NCBI GenBank assembly: GCA_017449765.1
Contig: JAFTFE010000136.1
Coordinates: forward strand, 1 to 44,053
Direction: 5' to 3'
Length of the DNA: 44,053 nucleotides
DNA from: Lachnospiraceae bacterium
GTDB taxonomy: Bacteria > Bacillota > Clostridia > Lachnospirales > Lachnospiraceae
The translations under genes were made by a program, and so were the position numbers. Of the stretch, positions 8,141-17,883 are shown piece by piece. The notes beneath the pieces are model-generated. The model worked only from the letters and a program-made list of their open reading frames with translations. It did no database searches and was not told the origin of the DNA. Numbering within the stretch: position 1 is the first letter of the stretch; the number at the start of each line of letters is the position of its first letter.

Positions 8141-11100
8141 TTATCTTATCTCCTACCATTTCTTTAATCTTCTCATATATGACTTCTTTGTCTTTTTCTG
8201 TATACTTTATAAATCTTTCTCTATTGCCGCCATATTTTGTGTCAAATCTGCACACTTCCTTATAGATGCAGTATTCACAGGTACTTTGTCCATCTTTAAC
8301 CATAGGGTTTTTGTCTATCTCACCATCTATAATGTGCTGCGCTATATCCTTTGCCTTGTATAATGAAAATGCATTTATAGTATTAAATCTCTCATCGTCA
8401 TTATTTACCAAGCCTTTAAGCTTAAGCAGTTTCTCACGCTCTTTTTGGGCGCTCTCATCATCAGATGCTTCAACATACGGGTCCGTCATACGGTAATAAT
8501 ACATACCCTCAGGAGTAATCTTTAATTTCTCCGCATCACTTTTACCTTCGTTATACCGGTTTTCAACCAATTCAAGCATAATGTTCATATATATTGAAAG
8601 CTGCAGTTGTAAGCCCTCATATAACTGACTTATCTTAAAATCATGATTACCGGTTTTGTAGTCTATAATCCTAAGGCGTAAACTTTTCTCCGACGGAGAA
8701 TAATACACATCACCTCTGTCCACAACCCCCTTAAGTGTCATAGAAAAATGTTTGGCATTTATATCCTTTGAGAAATGATACTCAAAGTATTCCGGTTTAA
8801 GCGAGTCATCATCACTTATCTTACATAATACCTTTGCAGTCCTCCTGCCTATCCGTTTTAATGTATCTAACAGATATTCGTATCTTCCGTCTTCCTCAAG
8901 GACAGAATCATCATATTCCCGGATGAAAGCCTCTCCAACATACCTGTCAACCATATCGTCACGCATATCATCTGTTACGGATGACCAGTCATTATTCATA
9001 TTATCGTGTACATGCCTGTACATATGTTCCATAGCACTATGTATGATTATACCAATATTTCTGCTGTCTATCTCGCGTATTTTCCTCTCCGAAAGCTCAA
9101 GTGTATATTGAAGAAAATATGAATAAGCACAGCTTGCGAATTTCTCAAGCCTTGAGATTGACTGTGAAACAAACTTTAACCTGATAAGCTCCGATACATC
9201 TTCAGAAAGCTTCTTCGGAACATTGTTATATAGCATCGCTCTCTCTATAACCTGTAGATTCTTGTCCTCCAAGTCATAATAGAGTCGATAGAGTTTGAGA
9301 GTCTTGTCAAGATTTACATAATTGCCGTCCATTATCTGATGCATACCCATAATAAGCGTATCAATCGCAGATTTTCTTGTGCTCACCTTGAAGTCCTCAT
9401 CGTACCCTTCGGAAAGACCTGTGAAAATATTTTTTAACCTGGATATAAGATATGAAGGTCTAAGCGGCTCATTATCACTGCTTAGCTTCGTATATGACAG
9501 ATAAAGTTTATCCGATGGCTTAGTCATATTTATATACAGATAGAACTGTTCAACAAATGCATTGAACCGGCCTGTCGGTGCAAGTTCAAGTCCGAATTCT
9601 TCTAATCTTTCCTTGTCATTATCACTTATTATTGCTGCCGCATTATCTTTCTTAGGTATAATACCGTCATTCACTCCCACAATAAAAAGACATTTTATAT
9701 CCTCAAGTCTTGTCCTTGTTATATCACCAACCATAACCATATCAAGTGTGGAAGGTATAACACCTAATGTAAGCTCCGAAAGTCCCAAATTCATGAGCTC
9801 TGTAAAATCATCAATCGTTACATCTTCCTCTCCAAGTATTTCATCAAGCTTGTCAAATATTGAAATAATTTTGTCATACAAGGCTTCCTGACCTGAAAAC
9901 TTTTCTTTAAATTTAAGTATCTTTGTAAAATTCAAAAGAGCTTTGGTATAATCCATTATTCTGTTATGTTTTTTTGACAAGTCAGAATATACCGGAAGCA
10001 GAATACTCATAACATATTCTCTGATATCCTCTACATCCTCATCCCATTTCTTATTCCAATACGACTTTCCCCGGAGTCCTTTGCTAAGTACATAATTCTC
10101 CAAAAGCTCTATATCATCAGTTCCAATCGTATCCAATACACCGGATTTTAAAAATGCAAATACGCTATCGTAGGAAAAATTCTCTTTCACAATTCTTAAT
10201 ACATATTCCAGAGAATTAATATAAGGATTATCTTTAACCGGTATGGTCGTATCTAAGAAATAAGGTATCTCATATCTACCAAAAATCTGTTCAATGTGAT
10301 TGGACACATCATTAAGATTTCCGCTTATAATTGCTATATCCTTATATCTATAGTCTTTCTCCCTTATCAGTCTTCGTATCTCATATGCAACACCTTCAAG
10401 CTCCTTACGCGGAGTATCATATACATTTATTGATATATCATCTTGAAGTTCATCATACCTGTTATAAGGAAATCTGAATATATTTTTTTCTAAAAATGAT
10501 AGCACGAAGCTTCCGTCTTCCCACCTGTTTTTTTCTTTTCCTTCAATAAAAATGTCATCTTCAATATTAACCGAATTAATGATTGCAATCTCCTTTAATG
10601 AAGCAACCGTCTTATGTGAAAGATAAAAAAGTTCATGTTCCTTTATGTTTTTCTTGTTGTAATACTTCTTATCAATAGTAAATACTCCGTACACCTTCTT
10701 AGCGTATATCATAAGTTTCTCGATAAGCTTAAGCTGGTTAGGCGTAAATCCGGTAAATCCATCCAATACTATTACGCTGTTCTTTATGTAATCCGATTTA
10801 CTGATTTTATCCGCAAGAAGTTCTATAAGTTGTTCTGCAACTATATATTCCGACCTTATCTTTTCTTCGAAACTTTCCCTGATTATCTGTACATCCTTAA
10901 GTTTCATATAAAGAAGCTTATTTTCATCATCATCCTTTATGCGATAAAGAACATCATTTACCCGCTCACTTGAAATATTATACTGATACATCTCCGATAT
11001 AAGAGACTTTATCTCATCTATAAAACCGGATTTATCAAGGTTGCCTGAATACAAGTTTAACTCGTTTTTCTTATCTCCTGCGGCCTTTCTTATCATCATA

Positions 11101-11375
11101 CTTTTTCCAAAATCTTCGAGAACTTTAAAAGGCTTAACTCCCTGCTCGTCAAAGACACGAAAACAAAGACGGTTAAAGCCTATTACATCTATATTCATTG
11201 TTCCTTTATTAGGATGTAACATAACGAGCTTTTTCTGCAAAGCCATCGAATACTGCTCCGGAACAAGAAGAATATAATTTGTATCCTCATTCTTTATACC
11301 GTCTTCTATAATTTTTTTATATATATTATAAGATTTTCCTGAACCCGAGGGACCAAGAACCATCTGAAGAGACAT
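8127..11375 (-). CDS. addB: ATP-dependent helicase/nuclease subunit B (AddB)
   Basis: The 1082-residue partner of AddA carries a Walker A motif GPSGSGKS at residues 8-15 and a C-terminal nuclease motif IIDYKTG. The four cysteines expected for the iron-sulfur cluster of AddB proteins are present: Cys749 (in FASCAYSYF) and Cys1033, Cys1036 and Cys1042 (in CEYCIYKEVC). AddAB loads RecA after Chi-regulated resection (family knowledge). The start follows the HD-GYP gene by 20 bases, so both probably share an mRNA. Nothing looks truncated. Confidence 0.96.
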   Translation of the reverse strand: MSLQMVLGPSGSGKSYNIYKKIIEDGIKNEDTNYILLVPEQYSMALQKKLVMLHPNKGTMNIDVIGFNRLCFRVFDEQGVKPFKVLEDFGKSMMIRKAAGDKKNELNLYSGNLDKSGFIDEIKSLISEMYQYNISSERVNDVLYRIKDDDENKLLYMKLKDVQIIRESFEEKIRSEYIVAEQLIELLADKISKSDYIKNSVIVLDGFTGFTPNQLKLIEKLMIYAKKVYGVFTIDKKYYNKKNIKEHELFYLSHKTVASLKEIAIINSVNIEDDIFIEGKEKNRWEDGSFVLSFLEKNIFRFPYNRYDELQDDISINVYDTPRKELEGVAYEIRRLIREKDYRYKDIAIISGNLNDVSNHIEQIFGRYEIPYFLDTTIPVKDNPYINSLEYVLRIVKENFSYDSVFAFLKSGVLDTIGTDDIELLENYVLSKGLRGKSYWNKKWDEDVEDIREYVMSILLPVYSDLSKKHNRIMDYTKALLNFTKILKFKEKFSGQEALYDKIISIFDKLDEILGEEDVTIDDFTELMNLGLSELTLGVIPSTLDMVMVGDITRTRLEDIKCLFIVGVNDGIIPKKDNAAAIISDNDKERLEEFGLELAPTGRFNAFVEQFYLYINMTKPSDKLYLSYTKLSSDNEPLRPSYLISRLKNIFTGLSEGYDEDFKVSTRKSAIDTLIMGMHQIMDGNYVNLDKTLKLYRLYYDLEDKNLQVIERAMLYNNVPKKLSEDVSELIRLKFVSQSISRLEKFASCAYSYFLQYTLELSERKIREIDSRNIGIIIHSAMEHMYRHVHDNMNNDWSSVTDDMRDDMVDRYVGEAFIREYDDSVLEEDGRYEYLLDTLKRIGRRTAKVLCKISDDDSLKPEYFEYHFSKDINAKHFSMTLKGVVDRGDVYYSPSEKSLRLRIIDYKTGNHDFKISQLYEGLQLQLSIYMNIMLELVENRYNEGKSDAEKLKITPEGMYYYRMTDPYVEASDDESAQKEREKLLKLKGLVNNDDERFNTINAFSLYKAKDIAQHIIDGEIDKNPMVKDGQSTCEYCIYKEVCRFDTKYGGNRERFIKYTEKDKEVIYEKIKEMVGDKINGMD

Positions 11376-11395
11376 CGAAAACCTCCAATAAAATC

Positions 11396-12598
11396 CTATG
11401 CATAAGGATCTGCATATCGTCTTGATATATCTGCAATTTTTTCCTCATTCATCTTAAAGCATTGTATTATACGTGGTGAAAAGACACCGCATTCTCCGTC
11501 AAGTATCATAGAATACGCTGTATCAAAATCAATTGCTTTTCGATATGCAGTATTTGTCATAAGCGCATCAAAAGCATCAACTATTGAAACTATCTGTGCA
11601 GAGAGTGGTATACTCTCCCCTTTAAGCATCTCCGGATATCCTTTGCCATCATATCTTTCATGATGATATCTGCATATTTCATAGCTGTAGTGATACATTT
11701 CATCTGTCTGGAATTCCTTCAAAGCCTCAAGTATTTCACATCCCTTAGTAGTATGTGACTTAACAATATCAAACTCTTCATCGGTGAGCTTTGTAGGCTT
11801 CATCATTATCTCATCGGGAATGAGTATCTTACCAATATCATGAAGACAAGACGCATCAGCTATATTTATAGCTACATCTTTAGTTAAATGTGTCTCAGGA
11901 AAATATGACATAAGTGAATCACATATTATCGCAGTTATCTCTCTGACTCTCTTTATATGATTCTTGCTTAAACCTCTGAACTCTGCTACCGTTCCAATCA
12001 TATATATGTATGCATGCTGTAAATCAGATATATCTTCCTCATGAAGACGTTTTTTGTCAGTCTCGGAAAGGTCATCATATTTAATCTCTTTATGCTCATC
12101 CGGATTTTCCCCGAGTCTGCTTTCACTCTTTTTTTCCTCTGCCGGTTTTGATTTTTCTTCAACATCAGCCTGGTTTTTTATAATATTTACCTTAGCTTCA
12201 AGGATTTTTGCTTCCTGTTTTTCCTTAAGACATCTTCTTATTGAGAACAAAAGCTTATTCGGATTAACAGGTAACATCAAAATATCAGCTGCCATACTGT
12301 CAAAGCAGTTCTCTATATCCTCACTTTCCAGACCGTCAGCCAGTACAATAACAGGAATATATTTCATACTTGTATTCTTGTGCATCAGGTTCATTATCTG
12401 AAATATATTCGTATTAGGCAATGCAAGGTCAATAATCAGACAATCGATTCTGTTGTTCTTATCCGATAATGCTCTTATGGTCTGAGCACCGTCTATGGCC
12501 TTAACCATATCATATTCTGCATTTAACATACGTGATATATCTGCCATCAGCTTAAAGCTTCCTGTTGATATAAGTATTTTTTTCTTATTTTCTCCCAC
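11396..12598 (-). CDS. HD-GYP domain protein with degenerate N-terminal receiver; putative c-di-GMP phosphodiesterase
   Basis: The 400-residue protein has an N-terminal receiver-like domain (about 5-125), a charged linker (about 125-190) and a C-terminal HD-GYP domain. The HD-GYP metal and signature residues are intact: His253-Asp254 in LHDIGK, His282, HHE at 312-314, and GYP at 320-322. Such domains hydrolyse cyclic di-GMP (family knowledge). The receiver keeps Asp57 but has Ser-Thr at 11-12 where the acidic pair normally sits and Leu109 where the conserved lysine should precede Pro110. Phosphorylation is therefore doubtful. It starts 14 bases after the DUF342 gene. Confidence 0.88.
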   Translation of the reverse strand: MGENKKKILISTGSFKLMADISRMLNAEYDMVKAIDGAQTIRALSDKNNRIDCLIIDLALPNTNIFQIMNLMHKNTSMKYIPVIVLADGLESEDIENCFDSMAADILMLPVNPNKLLFSIRRCLKEKQEAKILEAKVNIIKNQADVEEKSKPAEEKKSESRLGENPDEHKEIKYDDLSETDKKRLHEEDISDLQHAYIYMIGTVAEFRGLSKNHIKRVREITAIICDSLMSYFPETHLTKDVAINIADASCLHDIGKILIPDEIMMKPTKLTDEEFDIVKSHTTKGCEILEALKEFQTDEMYHYSYEICRYHHERYDGKGYPEMLKGESIPLSAQIVSIVDAFDALMTNTAYRKAIDFDTAYSMILDGECGVFSPRIIQCFKMNEEKIADISRRYADPYA

Positions 12599-12612
12599 TA
12601 TTTTACCTCCAA

Positions 12613-14928
12613 TCAGTGCTGTGGAATAGGAACAATTTTATCGTTTACCTCTTTAAATGTTACAGCACCCATATCATGGTCTAATAAAATCTTTGCTTTA
12701 TTTATGGAAATAAGACATCCCGCGTAAGCTTTACGTGATACATTAAGTCCAATCATAGGAGCCTTCTCTGCAAGTTCATCTGTAAATTCTTCACGACTTT
12801 TCTTTATTTCTTCAAGTTCATTTAAAAGCTGCAAAATTGCAGTCTGTATGTTCTGATAAACAGGGTTTTGTTTGAAAGAATCCATCTTTCTTTGCATCTG
12901 AATTTTGTTTAATTCCTCTCTGAAAACCATTATTTTATGAGTAATTTCTTCAGACTTAATATGCCAATTTCTAAGTTTGTTCTCAAAATGCTCATTAGAG
13001 CCAATCTCAAAATTTGTTTTTACTTCGGATTGATTTCCTATTGTGCTTGCCTCAATACCATATATGGCAGATGTAACGCCTCCGACTATCGATCCCTTTT
13101 TACCTGTAATTATTATACTGTTCATGGCAACAGCATTACAATTATACAAATAATTACTTTCTATATTATTACCTGCAAAAAGCCTTACATTTTCAAAATA
13201 TTTTCCATGAATGTTGTTATCAGCTTCGATAGAACCTATACCTCTTGCTGTAACTCCTGATTTAATAAGCACATCCTTACCTGCTTTTATAAAGGCAGCA
13301 TCAACATTTCCGTTTATTGTTACATTTCCTGTCGCCTCAATATTTACTCTTGAGCCAACATCTCCGGTTACAAATACATCTCCGTCAAACTTTATATTAC
13401 CGTGACCGGCTGTAAGATTACCCTTAACCTTATATAGACTGCTTATCTCTATATAATCATTTTTCATTTCTATACAGCCTGTAAAGTCAGATACATAAGT
13501 TATACCGTCATCCAAAACCGAAAAGCCCTTGCCCTTTAGTCTCGGCAAATTAACACCCTTCTTCGGATGAATGAGTTTTCCAATAACAGTATATCCATAT
13601 ATACCATTTGTCGCAGGATGATATATGGCAATTGTTTCACCTTCGTCAACCTGTTCAAATAATTTAACATCATCATAATTAACCGATCCATCTGTATTAA
13701 TCTTTGGTTTAAGATCAATAGACGAATTGAAGAAATATTCAAAATATCCATCCTCACCGTCAATCGGCTCCTTACCTTCAGCAATAAGAATATTTCCACC
13801 ATCAAGTGAAGTACCGGATACTAAAATATCAATAACTTCTTTCTTTATTCCCTGTCTTATACCATAAGATTTAAGCGCGTTCATTATGGCATTTTCACTG
13901 ATTTTGACATTATTATCATCTGATATAACGGAAATATATGCTGCCATTCCATCACTGCTTATTTCAACAAACAAATTAACAGGCAACTCCGATGATGTAT
14001 CTATATCTTCTTTCATATTGGATGTTTTATCATCGGACAAATCCTTTTGAACCTCATGTTCTTCAAAGGACAGAATTTCTATAGAATTATTAAATAAATC
14101 CGACTGTATACCACCATGGTCTTTGAGCATAATCCTTCGATTCTGCATATCGGTTGCACTCCACATAAAGGAAGCATACTCCGATACATCAAGACCATCT
14201 TCAAGTCCAAGTCTTATCTCGCGCATCTGTGTATGAGAAAAAAGCCTGTTTGAATAAATACTTACATCCACACCTGATTTGATGCCAAGTCTTATCTCGC
14301 GCATCTGAAGCCAATTAAATTCCATATTATTATATGGACTAATATCCAGACCTTCTTCAAGACCTGACCTTATCTCATACATCTGACTGCCTGAAAGCAA
14401 ATGATTCAAGTATTTATTAATATCAATCCCGGATGTGAGTCCAAGCCTTATCTGCTCAAGCTGTTCACTTGAGTATCCCTCGTCAACATACTTACCTATA
14501 TCAATCTTATCCATAAAAGCATGTCTGATTTCTCTTAAGGTCGACTTATAATATCCTTTTTCATAATAAGGTTTAAGATCTATCCCCTCAAGAAGTCCTT
14601 TTCGGATTTCTCTCATTATAAGATAATCGAGGTTCTTATCAAGATATACTGATACATCAACATTATCATGTATGCCACGCCTTATCTCACGCATCTGAAA
14701 CCAGTCATAACCATCGTCAAGATATGGCGTAACATCAAGATTCTGTTCCAGACCTTTTCTAATCTCTGCCATCTGGAGAAACATATATTTTTTATCAGCA
14801 TATACATCTACATTGACACCACTTGCCAGGCCCTGTTCAATCTCGTCGAGCTGCATATGATCAAAACCCTGAACTCTATATAATTCTAATCTGTCTGACA
14901 TATTAATATCAAAAAAATTATTATCCAT
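12613..14928 (-). CDS. DUF342/FapA-like protein with nine N-terminal 26-residue repeats
   Basis: I chose ATG at 14928 (771 residues) because a GGAG site sits 7 bases upstream. A TTG at 14940 is possible but overlaps that site. Residues about 19-260 hold nine tandem repeats of roughly 26 residues with consensus (L/M)xEIRxGLxxGLDVSxY, plus a degenerate tenth. Residues from about 310 onward match the FapA family: an N-terminal domain, a beta-helix-like stretch rich in GDV/GNV/AGKDV motifs, and a C-terminal coiled coil with QMQRKM- and LLNELEEIKK-like heptads. Role unknown; FapA proteins have been linked to flagellar assembly and cell-surface functions. It is the first gene of a long operon, just upstream of the HD-GYP gene. 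Confidence 0.85.
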   Translation of the reverse strand: MDNNFFDINMSDRLELYRVQGFDHMQLDEIEQGLASGVNVDVYADKKYMFLQMAEIRKGLEQNLDVTPYLDDGYDWFQMREIRRGIHDNVDVSVYLDKNLDYLIMREIRKGLLEGIDLKPYYEKGYYKSTLREIRHAFMDKIDIGKYVDEGYSSEQLEQIRLGLTSGIDINKYLNHLLSGSQMYEIRSGLEEGLDISPYNNMEFNWLQMREIRLGIKSGVDVSIYSNRLFSHTQMREIRLGLEDGLDVSEYASFMWSATDMQNRRIMLKDHGGIQSDLFNNSIEILSFEEHEVQKDLSDDKTSNMKEDIDTSSELPVNLFVEISSDGMAAYISVISDDNNVKISENAIMNALKSYGIRQGIKKEVIDILVSGTSLDGGNILIAEGKEPIDGEDGYFEYFFNSSIDLKPKINTDGSVNYDDVKLFEQVDEGETIAIYHPATNGIYGYTVIGKLIHPKKGVNLPRLKGKGFSVLDDGITYVSDFTGCIEMKNDYIEISSLYKVKGNLTAGHGNIKFDGDVFVTGDVGSRVNIEATGNVTINGNVDAAFIKAGKDVLIKSGVTARGIGSIEADNNIHGKYFENVRLFAGNNIESNYLYNCNAVAMNSIIITGKKGSIVGGVTSAIYGIEASTIGNQSEVKTNFEIGSNEHFENKLRNWHIKSEEITHKIMVFREELNKIQMQRKMDSFKQNPVYQNIQTAILQLLNELEEIKKSREEFTDELAEKAPMIGLNVSRKAYAGCLISINKAKILLDHDMGAVTFKEVNDKIVPIPQH

Positions 14929-15011
14929 ATGACACTCCAAAATCTTCGATGCATTAAGGCGATTATAAATGAATAATTAACGCCTTGTCGAAAAAGTCAA
15001 TAATATAGATA

Positions 15012-15041
15012 ATTATATCATAAAGCAAAGCACTAAGTAAA
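15012..15041 (-). promoter_or_regulatory. Predicted sigma-A promoter of the DUF342 operon
   Basis: On the minus strand, TTTACT (15036-15041) and TATAAT (15012-15017) are separated by 18 bases, 84 bases upstream of the chosen start. The recG stop is just upstream, so this promoter would separate the two transcripts. No strong terminator for recG is visible. Confidence 0.55.
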
Positions 15042-15081
15042 CAACTTATGTAAATTAAAAAATCTAATTTTATTGAAACCA

Positions 15082-17091
15082 TCAAAGATTTATCTGCTTA
15101 ATGTCACGTGAAGAATCAGGAACAACCTTATCCTTATAACGTCCTAATACCTCTTGTGAAATCTTTAGCATATCTGCATGGTTATAGATATCCGCTATAT
15201 TGAACTGTACATCTCCGCTTTGACGTATGCCAAAGAAATCTCCCGGACCTCTCAGTCTCAAATCTTCTCCTGCTATGAAGAAGCCGTCATTAGATTCTTC
15301 CAACACTTTAAGTCTCTCGGTTACTTCATCATCATCTTCTTTGCCATTTATAAAGATGCAATATGACTGCTTCTCACCACGACCGACCCGGCCTCTTAAC
15401 TGATGCAGCTGAGCAAGTCCGAAACGTTCGGAATTCTCGACCATCATAACTGTTGCATTGGGATTATTTATGCCGACTTCAATGACTGTTGTGGACACAA
15501 GAACATCTATCTTTCCCTCCATGAATCTTGACATAATATCATTCTTTTCCTCTGCCTTCATCTGTCCGTATAAAGTCTCGATACGAACTCCTTCCGGAAG
15601 TGCATCCTTTAATGTATCAGTATATTCCACGACATTTGATACATCCAGCGAATCACTCGTATTAACCATAGGGCAGATGACATAGACCTGACTTTTTTCT
15701 GCAACCTGACCTGCTATAAATTTATATGCGGTATTCCTGTAATTCGTTCCGACAACACAGTTCTTAATAGGTTTCCTTCCCTTCGGAAGTTCCTTTATAA
15801 CCGATATATCAAGGTCTGAGTACATAATTATGGCAAGCGTCCTCGGTATAGGTGTAGCACTCATTACAAGTATGTGAGGGGAGTCTCCCTTCTGTGACAG
15901 TAATTCACGCTGAGCAACTCCGAATCTATGCTGCTCATCGGTTATAACCAGACCAAGATTATAAAACTCAACCTTATCCTCTATAAGTGCATGTGTACCG
16001 ATTATGATATCTATCTTATCAGTTTTTATATTCTCATAAATTTCCCGCTTTTCCTTCATAGAAGTTGAACCTACCAGACAGCGTATATTTAATCCATATC
16101 CGTCAAATATATTTGTCAATGTCTCATAATGCTGCTTAGCAAGAACTTCCGTAGGTACCATAAAAGCACACTGATATCCTTCTTTTGCACAGGCAAGCAG
16201 CGCAGCCGCAGCAACTATGGTCTTTCCTGAGCCGACATCACCCTGTATCAGCCTGTTCATTACATTTGCACTTCCCATATCATCCAAAATATCTTCTATA
16301 GCTTGTGCCTGTCCTTTTGTAAGCTTAAAAGTCAGCCCGTCAATAAATTCAGCTACCGCCTTTCCCTGAACAACCTTATGTGTATTAGTAAGAATTACAT
16401 TTTCTTCTTTCAGCTTCGCAAGCTCATATAAGAATTTATAGAATTCATCAAAGGCCATCCTTCTTATAGCATTTTTTAAAAGTTCCTCATTCATCGGAAA
16501 GTGAATATTCTCATAACTTTCAGTTATTTCCATAAGATTATATTCCCTTCTTATAAAATCAGGTATATAATCCTTCATATCAAGATAAGCACTTCTTGAA
16601 GCTTTAACGGCTTTTTGGAAAGTTTTATTGGATAATCCTTTAGTCAGCGGATATACCGGCTGAAGCTCCTGACGCATATTCTCATATACGACAGGCTTGT
16701 AATATTCAGGCTGTTCCATAACACGCATATTATTCTTAATCTTTATCTCACCTACAAATACGTAGGTGTCTCCCTTGTGAAAAGCATTTCTAAGATAGGG
16801 CTGATTAAACCACGTAATCCTCATGCTTCCACTTGAGTCTTTCACAGTCATGGTTACTAATGTCAGACTTCTTATACGTTTTACTTCGACATAAGAATAG
16901 ACCATCGCTTCAACCACATTTCTGCTGCCGACTTTTGTTTTATCTATATCAACAGGCTCACCATAAAAAATATAATCTCTTGGAAATGTGTTTATAAGCT
17001 CACTCACATTCCTTATCCCAAGCTTTGCAAAAAGTGAAGCCGTCTTATCTCCTATTCCTTTGATATTTGTCAGTTCGTCTCTTAAATCCAT
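15082..17091 (-). CDS. recG: ATP-dependent DNA helicase RecG
   Basis: The 669-residue branch-migration helicase remodels stalled forks and Holliday junctions (family knowledge). An N-terminal wedge/OB region begins with the helix-hairpin-helix-like NIKGIGDKTASLFAKLGI. The Walker A motif GDVGSGKT lies near residue 283, the DEQH box near 386, the motif VMSATPIPRTL follows, and the C-terminal QLRGRVGRG and GPGDFFG motifs are present. The length is near normal. Its start overlaps the end of the upstream membrane-protein gene by 47 bp, which is longer than usual but both frames look real. Confidence 0.97.
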   Translation of the reverse strand: MDLRDELTNIKGIGDKTASLFAKLGIRNVSELINTFPRDYIFYGEPVDIDKTKVGSRNVVEAMVYSYVEVKRIRSLTLVTMTVKDSSGSMRITWFNQPYLRNAFHKGDTYVFVGEIKIKNNMRVMEQPEYYKPVVYENMRQELQPVYPLTKGLSNKTFQKAVKASRSAYLDMKDYIPDFIRREYNLMEITESYENIHFPMNEELLKNAIRRMAFDEFYKFLYELAKLKEENVILTNTHKVVQGKAVAEFIDGLTFKLTKGQAQAIEDILDDMGSANVMNRLIQGDVGSGKTIVAAAALLACAKEGYQCAFMVPTEVLAKQHYETLTNIFDGYGLNIRCLVGSTSMKEKREIYENIKTDKIDIIIGTHALIEDKVEFYNLGLVITDEQHRFGVAQRELLSQKGDSPHILVMSATPIPRTLAIIMYSDLDISVIKELPKGRKPIKNCVVGTNYRNTAYKFIAGQVAEKSQVYVICPMVNTSDSLDVSNVVEYTDTLKDALPEGVRIETLYGQMKAEEKNDIMSRFMEGKIDVLVSTTVIEVGINNPNATVMMVENSERFGLAQLHQLRGRVGRGEKQSYCIFINGKEDDDEVTERLKVLEESNDGFFIAGEDLRLRGPGDFFGIRQSGDVQFNIADIYNHADMLKISQEVLGRYKDKVVPDSSRDIKQINL

Positions 17092-17848
17092 TTATTACTC
17101 CGTATAAAACATTAATTAATATAATCACTAATATTGTAAGTAAAGCATATCCTATAAGATATCCTGAGGTACCCATATATTTTTCAAGCCATTCAAGGGG
17201 CGAAGCCTTCGAAGGATACCTTAAAAACATATAATTTACATTAAACCGCATATCTATCAGATATACGATCGGTAAAACTATGATAAGGAAAACTACCGCT
17301 TTCCACATATTATAGATTGACGGACGTATATCGCCGCCTGCCAGTCCGCAGATAATGTATATCACTATTCCTCCGTGAAACAAAAATCCATGAAATGTAA
17401 TAAAATTAAATGCCGGATAATACGCCCAATTAGGAAATATAAGTGCAAGTATAGTCCCCGGCAGACAAAGGCTGTATAAGACCTGTCCCCAGAAATCATT
17501 CATAAAAAACGAATGAATAAAGCATACGATTCCTGCCAGACTACACAGATGAAGCGGCAGTTCATATACTGACATATTTCCTTGAAAACATAAGATGATA
17601 ATTCTTATTATGATAAGAAAAAGTAATATACCGCCCCATATTCTGAGGATAATAATTCTTTTTTTCTTATCTGATTTTTTGTATATGCAGGACATAGCAA
17701 ATGCCGCCACGATAATAATAACAAGCCAAATTATATGTGTTATGCTGAATTGGTTAAACCCGACTCCATAAGGTATATCATCACTGTATGTCCAGAAATA
17801 TATATCTGTTCCCTCCTTTATAACAGAATAAAGGCTATCACTCCACAT
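17045..17848 (-). CDS. YwaF-family (TIGR02206-like) integral membrane protein
   Basis: This 267-residue hydrophobic protein has about six or seven membrane helices and typical family features: FSITHIIWL near the N-terminus, ELPLHLCSLAGI in the middle and FHGGIVIYII later. The function of the family is unknown. I chose ATG at 17848; a TTG at 17863 is also open, and neither has a strong ribosome site. The gene lies 35 bases after the fakA stop and its end overlaps the recG start by 47 bp, so co-transcription with recG is likely. Confidence 0.78.
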   Translation of the reverse strand: MWSDSLYSVIKEGTDIYFWTYSDDIPYGVGFNQFSITHIIWLVIIIVAAFAMSCIYKKSDKKKRIIILRIWGGILLFLIIIRIIILCFQGNMSVYELPLHLCSLAGIVCFIHSFFMNDFWGQVLYSLCLPGTILALIFPNWAYYPAFNFITFHGFLFHGGIVIYIICGLAGGDIRPSIYNMWKAVVFLIIVLPIVYLIDMRFNVNYMFLRYPSKASPLEWLEKYMGTSGYLIGYALLTILVIILINVLYGVINGFKRRTDKYQRNRR

Positions 17849-17883
17849 TCCCACGCAAAGCAATAGCCTTATCTTATCGTATC

